Source: Thermanaerovibrio acidaminovorans DSM 6589
GTDB taxonomy: Bacteria; Synergistota; Synergistia; Synergistales; Synergistaceae
NCBI RefSeq assembly: GCF_000024905.1
Contig: NC_013522.1
Location: 1,364,001-1,428,000 of the forward strand
Direction of reading: 5' to 3'
Length of the DNA: 64,000 bases
Shown here: in pieces, positions 9,348-18,173 of the stretch
Numbering within the stretch: the stretch's first letter is position 1
How the letters are laid out: every line of letters starts with the position of its first letter
Notes under the pieces: model-generated
Told to the model about the DNA's origin: nothing
Databases searched by the model: none
What the model saw: the letters and a program-made list of their open reading frames with translations, nothing else
Program-made: the position numbers and the translations under genes

Positions 9348-9399
9348 TGATCAAATAAACACAAGGGGGCGCCGGGGGAACCGCCCCGCCACCCCCTTG
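9348..9399 (-). terminator. Rho-independent terminator between cheY and fliO
   Basis: The arms CAAGGGGG and CCCCCTTG (9362-9369 and 9392-9399) pair perfectly, and inner GC-rich pairing extends the stem. Reading the minus strand, the stem is followed by a T-rich run (TGTTTATTTG). It lies in the middle of an otherwise gap-free flagellar operon, so it probably lowers rather than abolishes transcription into fliO. Confidence 0.72.
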
Positions 9400-9418
9400 G
9401 GGATGAGGCCCATAACGT

Positions 9419-9781
9419 CTAGGAGAGGGCCTTGCTCAGCGCCTCCAAGACCCGGTCGGGCTGGAAGGGCTTCACGATGAAGTCCGCCGCCCCGGCCCTT
9501 ATGGCCTCTATGACCATGGCCTGCTGCCCCATGGCGCTCACCATGACCACCTTGGCGTTGGGATCCTGCTGCTTGATCTCCTTCACCGCCGCAAGGCCAT
9601 CCATCTCCGGCATGGTTATGTCCATGGTGACCACGTCGGGCTTCAGCTCCGAGTACATCTGGACCGCCATCTTGCCGTTCTCGGCCTCGCCCACCACCTC
9701 GAAACCGTTCTTGGTGAGGATATCCTTCAGCATCATCCTCATGAAGGCCGCGTCATCTACTATAAGAACCCTGGTTCCCAT
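9419..9781 (-). CDS. cheY: Chemotaxis response regulator CheY
   Basis: This 120-residue stand-alone receiver domain has the acidic pocket VDDAAF, the phosphoacceptor in VTMDITMPEMDG (Asp near 54), the conserved Ser/Thr position in VMVSAMG and the Lys in VKPF. Phospho-CheY binds the FliM and FliY N termini to set motor direction. It follows fliY, as in B. subtilis. Confidence 0.95.
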   Translation of the reverse strand: MGTRVLIVDDAAFMRMMLKDILTKNGFEVVGEAENGKMAVQMYSELKPDVVTMDITMPEMDGLAAVKEIKQQDPNAKVVMVSAMGQQAMVIEAIRAGAADFIVKPFQPDRVLEALSKALS

Positions 9782-9815
9782 TCCGCCCTCTCCTTCCTGG
9801 AAGAAAATGGCTACT

Positions 9816-10943
9816 TCAAACGCCCATGGAGCGGATTCGCTCCGCCCGGCTGACGATCTCGGTCACCCTGACCCCGAAGTTCTCGTCTATGACCACCACT
9901 TCGCCCCTGGCTATCAGCTTGCCGTTAACCAGGACGTCCACGGGCTCACCGGCCATCCTGTTCAATTCTACCACGGAGCCGGGGCTCATGTTCAATATCT
10001 CCCCGATGGTCTTCCGGGTCCGGCCTAGCTCAACGGTTATTCTAACAGGAATGTCCGATATCAGGTCAATAGCGCTGGCAGAAATAGCCACCTCCTGTCC
10101 GCCCAGGGGGGCGAACTCCGCGGGACGCACGTCCACCGGGGCGGTGGATATGGAGGCGCTCCTGGGGGCGTAGAACCCCTCGTCCCGGGCGGGGGCAGCG
10201 GGTTGGGGGGCCCTGGGGGCCGCCGCAGCCTGAGGGGCCCTGGCCTCCTGCTTCGGCTCCTCCTTGGGGACCGAGACCTCCCTGATCCGCTCCGCCAGAT
10301 CCTTGGCGTTGGGGGCGGGCAGCACCAGGAAGAGGGGGAAGGGGGCCACGTCGTCCACCGCCACCTCCATGCCCGCTATCCATGCCTCATCGGTCACCGC
10401 CAGCTGGTCGAAGGGCACCCAGGAGAAGTCCGCCAAACCACCGGAGGTGTCCTTGGGCGCCAGCTTGGCCCCCTTGAGAAGCCCGCTTATGCTGGTAAGG
10501 GCGGAGCCGATCAGCTGGCTGAAGCCCTCCTGGGAGGCGGAGAGGTAGAGGTCGTTGGGCTCCTCCGGGAGCTCCTTCGCATCCCCACCCATCATCAGGT
10601 CCGCCAGGGTCAGGGCCCCCTTGTCGCTGGTCACCAGCCTGGCGGGGGCGTCGTCCAGCCCATCCCACTTCATGGAGAAGACGAAGATGGACATGGCCCC
10701 CACCTTCTCCACCACCGAGTTCTGGGGGGCCACCTCGCAGTTGGTGACGTTGACCGACACGGACCTGCCGGCCAGCATGCCCATCACGTTGCCCACCGAC
10801 GAGGCGGCGGTGGACGCCACCTCCCTAAGTATCTCCATCTCGTCACCGCCGATGGATCCGCCACCGGACGGTCCGCCCCCGGAGGGCTTGCCCCCCGATA
10901 GGAGGGCGTCTATCTCGTCTTGGCTAAGGAAATCCTCGCCCAT
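9816..10943 (-). CDS. fliY: Flagellar switch protein FliY (CheC-like plus FliN domains)
   Basis: This 375-residue C-ring protein starts with a CheY-binding peptide (LSQDEIDALL). A CheC/CheX-type domain covers about 35-205, followed by a proline/alanine-rich linker (about 225-275) and a C-terminal FliN/SpoA domain (DIPVRITVELGRT...VNGKLIARGEV). In B. subtilis FliY the CheC domain dephosphorylates CheY-P through two E-x-x-N motifs. Here both read E-x-x-S (E41/S44 and E139/S142), so phosphatase activity may be lost. The FliN part should still build the C-ring. Confidence 0.94.
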   Translation of the reverse strand: MGEDFLSQDEIDALLSGGKPSGGGPSGGGSIGGDEMEILREVASTAASSVGNVMGMLAGRSVSVNVTNCEVAPQNSVVEKVGAMSIFVFSMKWDGLDDAPARLVTSDKGALTLADLMMGGDAKELPEEPNDLYLSASQEGFSQLIGSALTSISGLLKGAKLAPKDTSGGLADFSWVPFDQLAVTDEAWIAGMEVAVDDVAPFPLFLVLPAPNAKDLAERIREVSVPKEEPKQEARAPQAAAAPRAPQPAAPARDEGFYAPRSASISTAPVDVRPAEFAPLGGQEVAISASAIDLISDIPVRITVELGRTRKTIGEILNMSPGSVVELNRMAGEPVDVLVNGKLIARGEVVVIDENFGVRVTEIVSRAERIRSMGV

Positions 10944-10946
10944 GGC

Positions 10947-11954
10947 CTAATCCTCCCCCTGATGGGCGAGACCTTCCTCGCTGCTTAGAACCTCGAGGAC
11001 CCTCGCCGCGTAGTGCTTGTTGAAGCTGCCCGCCTCGCAAAGGAACTTGACCCGGTTGCCCACCCTGAGGCCCAGCGGGTCCGACGTCTTGGCGTCCAGG
11101 CGGATCACATCCCCCTCCCGGAGCTGAAGCACGTCCCCCAGGGAGAGAACCGTGTGCCCCAGCTCCAACGCCACCGGAACCGCCACCTTGCTGAGCCGGG
11201 CCTCTATTATCTCCCGAGCACCCTCCACGTTCTTCCTCCCCGTGGAGGCGAACCAGTGCTGGGACGACAGCTTGTCTATCATGGGCTCCATCACGAAGTA
11301 GGGGATGCACAGGTTCATTATCCCCTCCGCCTCGCCCACCTGAACCTTAAGCGTCACCAAAAGCACCATGTCAGTGCCGGGACATATCTGGACGAAGAAC
11401 GGGTTGCTCTCCATGCTCTCGAACCGGAACCGGATGTCCACCACGGTGCTCCAGCTCTCCTCCAGGTGCTCAAGGATCTTGAGCATCACCCGCTCCACCA
11501 CGGTCCGCTCTATATCGGTCAGGTCCCTTGGCTTCCTTATGGGCTCCCCCTTGCCCCCCAACATCCGGTCGATTATGGCGAAAACCAGGTGGGGGTTCAT
11601 CTCCAGCACCGCGTTGCCGCTCAAGGGGTACATCTCCAGCACCCCGATCACCGTGGGCTGCACCAGGGACCTTATGAACTCGTCGTAGGCCAGCTGATCC
11701 ACCGACACCACCTCGGAGGAGACCATGGACCTCACCAGGGTCGACAGGGAGGTGGTCAGCTGCCTGGCGAAGGAGTCGTGGATCATCTGGATGGCCCGCA
11801 GCTGGTCCTTGCTGAACTTGTCCGGGCGCCGGAAGTCGTAGACCTTTATCTTCCGGTCGTCCTTGCTCTCTATGGCCGCCAGGTCAACGCTTCCACTTGA
11901 GAGGGCCTGCAGCAGGGAGTCTATTTCGTTTTGGGAGAGTACCTCCGGCACCAT
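10947..11954 (-). CDS. fliM: Flagellar motor switch protein FliM
   Basis: This 335-residue C-ring protein has the N-terminal CheY-P binding peptide LSQNEIDSLLQAL. A CheC-like middle domain carries the conserved GG motif region (DRMLGGKGEPI), and a SpoA domain lies at the C terminus (LGDVLQLREGDVIRLD). It forms the middle of the rotor and receives the chemotactic signal. The fliY start follows its stop by only 3 nt, so the two are coupled. Confidence 0.97.
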   Translation of the reverse strand: MVPEVLSQNEIDSLLQALSSGSVDLAAIESKDDRKIKVYDFRRPDKFSKDQLRAIQMIHDSFARQLTTSLSTLVRSMVSSEVVSVDQLAYDEFIRSLVQPTVIGVLEMYPLSGNAVLEMNPHLVFAIIDRMLGGKGEPIRKPRDLTDIERTVVERVMLKILEHLEESWSTVVDIRFRFESMESNPFFVQICPGTDMVLLVTLKVQVGEAEGIMNLCIPYFVMEPMIDKLSSQHWFASTGRKNVEGAREIIEARLSKVAVPVALELGHTVLSLGDVLQLREGDVIRLDAKTSDPLGLRVGNRVKFLCEAGSFNKHYAARVLEVLSSEEGLAHQGED

Positions 11955-11966
11955 CGTCTCACCCCC

Positions 11967-12416
11967 TTACTGCAGCATGAACTGATCGAACAACACCTGC
12001 CTAACCGGCACCTTGCGGGTCTTCTTGGTCCTGGGGAGTATGGAGTTCAGCTTACCCCTCAGGTCCTGAGCCAGGATCTGGGCCCCCTCGGAGCTCTTCA
12101 GGTCGTCGTACCTACGGTCCTTGACCGTAAGGATCACCTCGTTCTTTATCCTGGACATCCACCCGGGATCCGCCAGCATTGTGGCGGTCTCCTGGTCCTC
12201 CAGCTCCAAAGTAACCCCCAGCTGAATTAGATGGGGCTCCGGGTCCGCCAGGTTGATGGTGAAGCTTCCCAGGGAAACGGTGGGCCCCGGGGGGAGCAGC
12301 TTCTCCTCCGGCTTGTCGGAGCCGAAGAACTTGAGCCCCACCATCACCCCGCCCCCTATGCCGAGGAGCAGGACCACCACCCCGATCACCCCAAAGATCA
12401 AAGCCTTCTTAGCCAT
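11967..12416 (-). CDS. fliL: Flagellar basal-body protein FliL
   Basis: This 149-residue single-pass membrane protein has an N-terminal hydrophobic helix at about 6-30 and a periplasmic domain with the FliL-like LGSFTINLADP and LGVTLEL motifs. FliL rings surround the stator and stabilise torque. It lies between motB and fliM. The ATG start is 16 nt downstream of motB. Confidence 0.93.
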   Translation of the reverse strand: MAKKALIFGVIGVVVLLLGIGGGVMVGLKFFGSDKPEEKLLPPGPTVSLGSFTINLADPEPHLIQLGVTLELEDQETATMLADPGWMSRIKNEVILTVKDRRYDDLKSSEGAQILAQDLRGKLNSILPRTKKTRKVPVRQVLFDQFMLQ

Positions 12417-12432
12417 GGTCCCTCCCCCTCGC

Positions 12433-13158
12433 TCAAATGGAGTGTTCCGTCAGTATCACTATGTCCACCCGCCGGTTTATGGCCCGATGCTCCGGCGTGT
12501 CGTTGGGCACCAGGGGCTTGGATGGCCCGTAGCCCACCGCCTGGACGTTCTTGTCCGACAGGCCTATCCGGTTAACCATGTAGGACGCCACCGCCGCAGC
12601 CCGGGCGGCGGAGAGGCCCCAGTTGTCCCCGTAGAGGCCCCCCTCCATTGGGGTGTTGTCCGTGTGCCCCTCAAAGGAGAGGGGGAACCGAACAACCCGC
12701 AGCACCTGTCCAACCTTGAAGAGCACCCGCCTGGCAAAGGGGCTCAGCTCCGCACTACCGGGAGCAAAGAGGAACTGCTCCGACATGGAGACCGTCACCC
12801 CCCGCTGGTCCACATGAACCTTCATCTGGCTCTGAAGCCCCTCCTCCTTGGCCAGGGCCTGGAGCTGCCTGGCTATGCCCTCCTTGAACTCCTGGGTCCT
12901 CTTTATGGAGTCCCCCGCATCCTGGCCAACCTTACCCTGGTAGACCCCCGCATCCTCCTGGATGGTCTTCCCCCCAGGCAGAACCCCCAGTGCCCCCTGG
13001 AAGGAGAAGATCATCTTCTGGAACTTCTGGACGTCTATGGACGAGAAGGAGTACAGGAACACGAAGAAGGTGAGAAGCAGGGTGACCATGTCCCCGTAGG
13101 TGGCCATGAATAGGGGCGCCCCGGTGGGGCCCTCAGGCTGCTTCTTCTTCCGAGCCAA
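12433..13158 (-). CDS. motB: Flagellar stator protein MotB
   Basis: This 241-residue protein has one membrane helix carrying the ion-binding aspartate (ATYGDMVTLLLTFF, Asp near 23). A plug/linker region follows, then a C-terminal OmpA-like peptidoglycan-binding domain (FEGHTDN...LSAARAAAV...GYGPSKP). It pairs with MotA to form the torque-generating stator. Ion choice (H+ or Na+) cannot be settled by eye. Confidence 0.95.
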   Translation of the reverse strand: MARKKKQPEGPTGAPLFMATYGDMVTLLLTFFVFLYSFSSIDVQKFQKMIFSFQGALGVLPGGKTIQEDAGVYQGKVGQDAGDSIKRTQEFKEGIARQLQALAKEEGLQSQMKVHVDQRGVTVSMSEQFLFAPGSAELSPFARRVLFKVGQVLRVVRFPLSFEGHTDNTPMEGGLYGDNWGLSAARAAAVASYMVNRIGLSDKNVQAVGYGPSKPLVPNDTPEHRAINRRVDIVILTEHSI

Positions 13159-13164
13159 CGGTCA

Positions 13165-13953
13165 TCACCCCCCCTGCTCCTTCTCCTTCTCCTCCTCCAT
13201 CTTGGCCCTGAGGTCCGGGGAGAGGAAGACCTTGAGTTTCTCCTCCACTATCCGGGGGTTCTCTCCCGCCTGAATAGCCAATATACCCTCCACCATGAGC
13301 TCCCGGGCCAGCACCTCCTGGCTGGACCGGTAGGCCAGCTTCTTGCTGGTGGGGATGCAGAGCACGTTGGCGATGAATGACCCGTAGAAGGTGGTGATCA
13401 GCGCCGTGGCCATTCCGGGCCCCAGGGCGTCCGGGTCGTCCAGGTTGCCAAGCATCAGGATCAGCCCTATCAGGGTCCCCAACATGCCGAACGCGGGGGC
13501 CAGCTCCGCCATGGTGTCGAAGTAGGCCTTACCGGCCCCGTGACGCTCCTCCAGGAGCCCTATCTCCGTGTCAAGGATGGACTTCACCAGCTCCGGATCG
13601 GTGCCATCCACCACCAGCTGGATGGACTTCTTGAGGAAAGGATCGTCCAGCTGGGCTGCGTCCTCCTCCAGGGCCAGAAGCCCCTCCCAGCGGGCCTTCT
13701 CGGCGAAGCTCACCAGCGTCTGAATGAGCCCAGGAAGATCTATCGGGTCGTTGAAAAAGGCCTTCCGGATGATCTTGGGCAATGCCTTGGTCCTCTCTAT
13801 CGGGTTAGCCATTATGGCGGCACCAAGGGTACCTCCACCGGTTATGAGAAGTGAAGGGGCATCCACAAAGGCCCCCGGGTCTCCACCCGCCAATATGCCC
13901 CCGATGACCAGAATCAAGGCCAAAAGAAAACCTATCACGCTCGCAAGATCCAC
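13165..13953 (-). CDS. motA: Flagellar stator protein MotA
   Basis: This 262-residue protein has four membrane segments (about 3-20, 34-51, 147-167 and 180-200) and a large cytoplasmic loop. The GTLIGLILMLGNLDDPDALG region before the last helices is typical of MotA/PomA. The protein ends in a charged cytoplasmic tail. motB follows after 6 nt. Having motAB inside the fla/che operon differs from B. subtilis, where they are elsewhere. Confidence 0.96.
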   Translation of the reverse strand: MDLASVIGFLLALILVIGGILAGGDPGAFVDAPSLLITGGGTLGAAIMANPIERTKALPKIIRKAFFNDPIDLPGLIQTLVSFAEKARWEGLLALEEDAAQLDDPFLKKSIQLVVDGTDPELVKSILDTEIGLLEERHGAGKAYFDTMAELAPAFGMLGTLIGLILMLGNLDDPDALGPGMATALITTFYGSFIANVLCIPTSKKLAYRSSQEVLARELMVEGILAIQAGENPRIVEEKLKVFLSPDLRAKMEEEKEKEQGG

Positions 13954-14003
13954 CGGCGCCTCACCTCGATGAAATCAAGTGTAGATCCCCAAACCCCGGG
14001 GGC

Positions 14004-14219
14004 TCACGCCCCCCCGGATCCGTCACCGATCCCCGGGGGAGACCACAGCCTCCGTTTGAACCGCACCACCTTCTCTATTATATCCTCCGGCGGCTCCTTA
14101 ACCACGTAGCGATGTCCATTGGTCATCGTCACCACCGTGTCCGGTGTGGCCTCAACGGTCTCTATGAGCTCGCAGTTCACCACGAACTTGCCGCCGCCGA
14201 ACCGAGTGAGCTCTATCAT
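14004..14219 (-). CDS. flbD: Small flagellar protein FlbD/SwrD
   Basis: This 71-residue protein opens MIELTRFGGGKFVVNCELIE and contains the TPDTVVTMTNGHRYVV segment, both diagnostic for the FlbD/SwrD family. In B. subtilis SwrD raises flagellar torque through the stator. It sits between flgE and motA, which fits a stator role. It starts 8 nt after the flgE stop. Confidence 0.92.
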   Translation of the reverse strand: MIELTRFGGGKFVVNCELIETVEATPDTVVTMTNGHRYVVKEPPEDIIEKVVRFKRRLWSPPGIGDGSGGA

Positions 14220-14227
14220 GAGGCCAA

Positions 14228-16138
14228 CTACCTCTTGAGGTTTATAAGCTCCTCAAGAACCTGGTCCGAGGTGGTGATGACCCGGGCGTTGGCCTGGAAA
14301 CCCCTCTGGGCCACGATCAGGTTCACAAACTCCTGGGACAGGTCCACGTTGGACATCTCCAGGTTGCTACCCATTATCCGCCCCGCCCCGCCCTCCATGG
14401 GCTTAACTATCTGGGCTATCCCCGAGTTGGCGGACTGGGAGAAGACCGTGCCGCTCTCCTTGAAAAGCCCCTGAGGGTTGGCAAAAAGCGCCAAAGCCAG
14501 CTTGTAAAGGGGCTGCCTCTGACCGTTGCTGTACACCCCCTGGACCGTGCCGTCGGAGCTCACCGCGTAATCCTGAAGCACCCCCATGGGGTAGCCGTCC
14601 TGGTAGTAGGCCTTGGTGGTGAAGGCGGACCCGTACTGGGTGACCCCCTCTATTGCGTCCTTGTCGAAAGACCTACCGCTGAAGTCCAGCCTCACGGTGG
14701 AGTCCTCGGCCCCGAGGGCGGCGAAGTTGATGGTCACGTCGAAGGTGTCCACCCCCTCGATCTTTCCCTCGGAGGTGAAGTTTATTACCCCCGTGTTGTC
14801 CGTCATGGTGATCCCCGGCTCGCTGGGCAGGAAGGCCCGCCAGCGCCACTGGTTGTTATCTATCTTCTCCCAGGAGACCTCCAGGGTGTGGGCGTTGCCC
14901 AGGCTGTCGTATATGTCCATCTTGCTGGTGTGGACGCTGGAGAGCCGCTGGTTCAGGGTGGCCACCGTGGTGGCCCCATCCTTGACCACCAGCCCCAGCC
15001 CGTCGGTGGTGGCCTGAACGGTTACCGCATTCCCCGTGGGGGACTGGGCGGCGGCGAGCAGGTTGGTGGCCGCGCTCAGATCGAAGGTCCCGTCCCTCCT
15101 GGTTGGGACCGTGACGGAGTAGCGGGTCATGGCGCCGCCAGCGGAGGCGTCGGGCCCCCAGAGAACCAGCTCTTTGTCCCCCGTGGTGGCCACGTCGTTG
15201 AACTCCGCCAGGTAGTAGTAGGTGTTGTTGAGCGCATCCTTCACGCTGAGCACCTGGAAGTCCATGAGGGCCGCCAGGTCCACGGTGCTTGAGTTGGTGC
15301 CGTCGGTTACGGTCAGCTTCCCGGTGGCGGGGTCGTAGGAGGCGCCGGTGAAGGCCCCGGCGGTGGTTATCTGCGTGAGGTTGGGAAGAAGCGACGTAGG
15401 ATCAACTATGGGACCCGCGGCAGGGAAGCCCAACGTAACCGAGTTGGTGCCATCCGATAAGGTCATAAAGCTGGCCACCGCCCCCCCCTCGGACACCTGG
15501 TTCAGGGTGTAGGTGTTGGTCCCCAGCACGATCTTGAACTCCGAGTCGTTGCCGGTTATCCCCATGGGCAGGTGGGCCTTGACCCGGCTGTCCAGATTGC
15601 ACCGGTAACCCCCCAGGGTTGTCTTGTTGGCCTCCAGCTTCTGCCCCACCGGTATGTTTATGTCCCCCAAAGGACCCTCTACGTACTTGGTCGGATCCGT
15701 GGGATCCTTCGACATCTTGTAGCCCTGGTATATGTAGCCCATTCCGGACATGACCAAGTTGCCACCGGAGTCCATGGTGGCGGAACCGGCACGGGTGTAG
15801 AAGGTATCGGCACCGGTCTTGACCACGAAATAACCATCTCCGGATATGCCGAAATCGTTCCGGTTGCCCGTGTACTGCATGGTACCTTGGGTGTGGATGG
15901 TCTCCACCGCCCCCACCATGCTGCCAAGACCTACCTGCATGGGGTTTATGCCCCCCCTGCCCTGACCCGCGTCGGGGGCCATGGCTCCCCTGACGTTCTG
16001 GTAGAGCAGGTCCTGGAACAGCACGTTAGACCTCTTGAAGCCGGTGGTGTTCACGTTGGCTATGTTGTTTCCCACCACGTCCAGGTAGGTCTGATGCCCC
16101 TTGACGCCGGAGACTCCAGAATATAGGGATCTAAGCAT
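14228..16138 (-). CDS. flgE: Flagellar hook protein FlgE
   Basis: This 636-residue protein has the flagellar-rod N motif (GVSGVKGHQTYLDVVGNNIANVNT, about 8-31) and a C-terminal domain ending in the hook-family SQEFVNLIVAQRGFQANAR. The long middle (about 150-500) is an enlarged, threonine-rich surface-domain region, so the protein is longer than the roughly 400-residue enteric FlgE. FlgE polymerises into the hook. The gene is preceded by a GGAGGAGG ribosome site. Upstream lies flgD, whose product caps the growing hook. Confidence 0.95.
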   Translation of the reverse strand: MLRSLYSGVSGVKGHQTYLDVVGNNIANVNTTGFKRSNVLFQDLLYQNVRGAMAPDAGQGRGGINPMQVGLGSMVGAVETIHTQGTMQYTGNRNDFGISGDGYFVVKTGADTFYTRAGSATMDSGGNLVMSGMGYIYQGYKMSKDPTDPTKYVEGPLGDINIPVGQKLEANKTTLGGYRCNLDSRVKAHLPMGITGNDSEFKIVLGTNTYTLNQVSEGGAVASFMTLSDGTNSVTLGFPAAGPIVDPTSLLPNLTQITTAGAFTGASYDPATGKLTVTDGTNSSTVDLAALMDFQVLSVKDALNNTYYYLAEFNDVATTGDKELVLWGPDASAGGAMTRYSVTVPTRRDGTFDLSAATNLLAAAQSPTGNAVTVQATTDGLGLVVKDGATTVATLNQRLSSVHTSKMDIYDSLGNAHTLEVSWEKIDNNQWRWRAFLPSEPGITMTDNTGVINFTSEGKIEGVDTFDVTINFAALGAEDSTVRLDFSGRSFDKDAIEGVTQYGSAFTTKAYYQDGYPMGVLQDYAVSSDGTVQGVYSNGQRQPLYKLALALFANPQGLFKESGTVFSQSANSGIAQIVKPMEGGAGRIMGSNLEMSNVDLSQEFVNLIVAQRGFQANARVITTSDQVLEELINLKR

Positions 16139-16234
16139 GCCCCGCCTCCTCCTTCAATCCAAAATTCGAAACCACAATCCCTAGATCCTAAAGCCCGCCG
16201 TCCCTGGGGGCCATAGATTCTGCCATCATAGTCC

Positions 16235-16639
16235 TCAACCCACGTACTGAACCTTCTCCATTGGAATCGAGTTGCCGTCTGCCAGGTGGAGCGTCACGGA
16301 GCCGTCCTTCATCTCCACGAACTTCACCACCCCCGCCGCCTCCTGCCCCTGGTCGTCCGTGTACCCCACGGTGCGCCCCACGTAGTTTACCGCCGAGGCC
16401 ATGGAAAGCTTGGATAGACCCTCTATGCCCTTGGCTATGTTCATCTGCTGCTCCAGCGCGGAGAACTGGGCCATCTGGGCGATGAAATCCCGGTCCTTCA
16501 GCGGATCCAACGGATCCTGGTGGGTCAGCTGGGCTATCAGGATCTTGAGGAAGTCGTCCTTGCCCAGCTCCTTCTTGACCGCCCGGGTGGCCTCCTGACC
16601 GCCGGAGGCGGCCTGGGTCACCCCGTTAACCTCCGCCAT
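16235..16639 (-). CDS. flgD: Flagellar hook capping protein FlgD
   Basis: This is a short FlgD of 134 residues from the ATG at 16639, chosen because GAGGAGGG lies 7 nt upstream. A TTG at 16660 would overlap that site. The conserved scaffold KDDFLKILIAQLTHQDPLDPLKD...FIAQMAQFSALEQ is present in the N-terminal half. A small beta-rich tail follows (YVGRTVGY...), and the larger enteric tudor/FnIII insertion is missing. FlgD caps the growing hook and lies between fliK and flgE. Confidence 0.93.
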   Translation of the reverse strand: MAEVNGVTQAASGGQEATRAVKKELGKDDFLKILIAQLTHQDPLDPLKDRDFIAQMAQFSALEQQMNIAKGIEGLSKLSMASAVNYVGRTVGYTDDQGQEAAGVVKFVEMKDGSVTLHLADGNSIPMEKVQYVG

Positions 16640-16652
16640 TCCGAATCCCTCC

Positions 16653-18164
16653 TCACGCAAGCCAGTGGAGGAGCCCCTCCCTCAGGTCCACCCGGAAGAG
16701 GCTGGCCTCCTGGTCCGATCCCGGGTTCAACCGGGACCGACCCCTTCGCTGATCCCCGCCCCCCCGGGGACGGTTCTCGTCGTTCCTCAGGTCCACCGAG
16801 AGCCCCATAACCTGAAGGCCCTGGGCCTCCAGCGACTCCCTGAGCCGCTGGGACTGGGCCTGAACGATCCCCAGAAGCTCCCGGTTCTCCACCCGGATGT
16901 TGGCGGTCACCGCCCCGTCCTGCACCGAGAGCTCCACCTCCACCCGACCCAGGGACGGGGGCTCCACCACCATCTCCGCCCGCCCCCCCTGATCCGATGA
17001 GGAAAGGGGGATGATCCGGATCAGCGCCTCCCCCAGCGCCATCTCCCCCACCGAACCGAGCCGATAGGTCACCGGAACCTGGGGACGAGACGGAACCTGG
17101 GGCGCCCCCGGGACACCGGTGGCAGTGGAACCCTCCACACCGAAGGGGATCGACACAGGGCCAGGTGATTCGGCCACCTGGCCCCACCGCTGGGGCCTCA
17201 CGGGCTCCCCCGACCCGGATGAGCCGGAGCGACGCAACTCCAGCGGCCCCGCAAACCCCTTCTGTCCATCCCCACCGGGACGGACCTCATCCTCCGCTCC
17301 GTCCACTCCCCGGCCGGATGCGGAACCCTTGAACTCGACCCCGGGAGACGTGGCCGAGGGGCCCGCATCGGGGGAAGACGCCTCCGGCGCCTCCCCGGGG
17401 AGCGACTCGGTGGCCATCCACCCCCCATTAGGGACCTCCTCCAAAGATGCCAAAGGCACGGGATCGAGGTAAACAACGGGCAAGCCCCCTTCCCCGGCGA
17501 GCTTGGACGCGTGGAACATCAGCTCCGCCGGGCCGGCATAAAGCCAACTGTCCCCACCCATGGCCCCTGACTCCGAAACAGGCCTCTCCGGCGCCCCCGC
17601 CCGGGTGTCACACCCCTCTTCGTCGCTGGAGCCCTCTTGATGCCCGCGGACCTCTGGCCTTAAGACGTCCGCATCCATCACCGGCACATCCCGTTCACCC
17701 GTGACCCTGGCCTTACCCAGGGCATCCAAGGCCTGGATCAACCGGTCAAGCCTCTCGTCCACCCCACAGGACCCACCCGCCTCTGTGGCTGACACATCCG
17801 CATCCTTCGGGACGGACCTCCCTACATCGGGATCCAACGAGGACCACCGAGCCACACCATCGCGACGAAGCCCCCCTAGAACACCCATGGAGAACGGAAC
17901 CATGGGCTGAATGAACCGCCCCTTGGCACCGCCCTCACCCCTTTCCCGGGGCTCTTGGGCCCACGAGACAAGGGCTCCCCCCGCCACCCCATGGGCGTCA
18001 CCACTCGGGGGTTTGCCGCCATCCCCCGTGGCGGATGTCATCTCCTCCATCATGTTCAGGAACGCTTCGGCGTCACCCTTGGGCCCCTCGGATCCAATGC
18101 TTGGAACCAAGGGCCCCAGCAAGGACCAGAGGTCCAGGTTAACAGAGTCGGGCACGAACGCCAC
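16653..18164 (-). CDS. fliK: Flagellar hook-length control protein FliK
   Basis: This 503-residue protein has a long low-complexity, glycine/proline/serine-rich N-terminal region (about 1-380). A C-terminal FliK domain carries LGRVEVELSVQDGAVTANIR and the QSQRLRESLEAQGLQV helix. FliK acts as a secreted ruler and triggers the FlhB switch through its C domain. Its place between the motE-like gene and flgD is the standard one. Only the C domain supports the call by sequence. Confidence 0.9.
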   Translation of the reverse strand: MAFVPDSVNLDLWSLLGPLVPSIGSEGPKGDAEAFLNMMEEMTSATGDGGKPPSGDAHGVAGGALVSWAQEPRERGEGGAKGRFIQPMVPFSMGVLGGLRRDGVARWSSLDPDVGRSVPKDADVSATEAGGSCGVDERLDRLIQALDALGKARVTGERDVPVMDADVLRPEVRGHQEGSSDEEGCDTRAGAPERPVSESGAMGGDSWLYAGPAELMFHASKLAGEGGLPVVYLDPVPLASLEEVPNGGWMATESLPGEAPEASSPDAGPSATSPGVEFKGSASGRGVDGAEDEVRPGGDGQKGFAGPLELRRSGSSGSGEPVRPQRWGQVAESPGPVSIPFGVEGSTATGVPGAPQVPSRPQVPVTYRLGSVGEMALGEALIRIIPLSSSDQGGRAEMVVEPPSLGRVEVELSVQDGAVTANIRVENRELLGIVQAQSQRLRESLEAQGLQVMGLSVDLRNDENRPRGGGDQRRGRSRLNPGSDQEASLFRVDLREGLLHWLA

Positions 18165-18173
18165 CTCCCACGG

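Noticed and set aside
9329-9364. TTG 9364 as the fliO start
   Set aside because: The codon lies in the terminator stem and has no ribosome site.
13990-14013. Hairpin at the end of flbD as a terminator
   Set aside because: GGGGGC and GCCCCC pair, but no T-run follows and motA transcription would be needed just downstream in the same operon.
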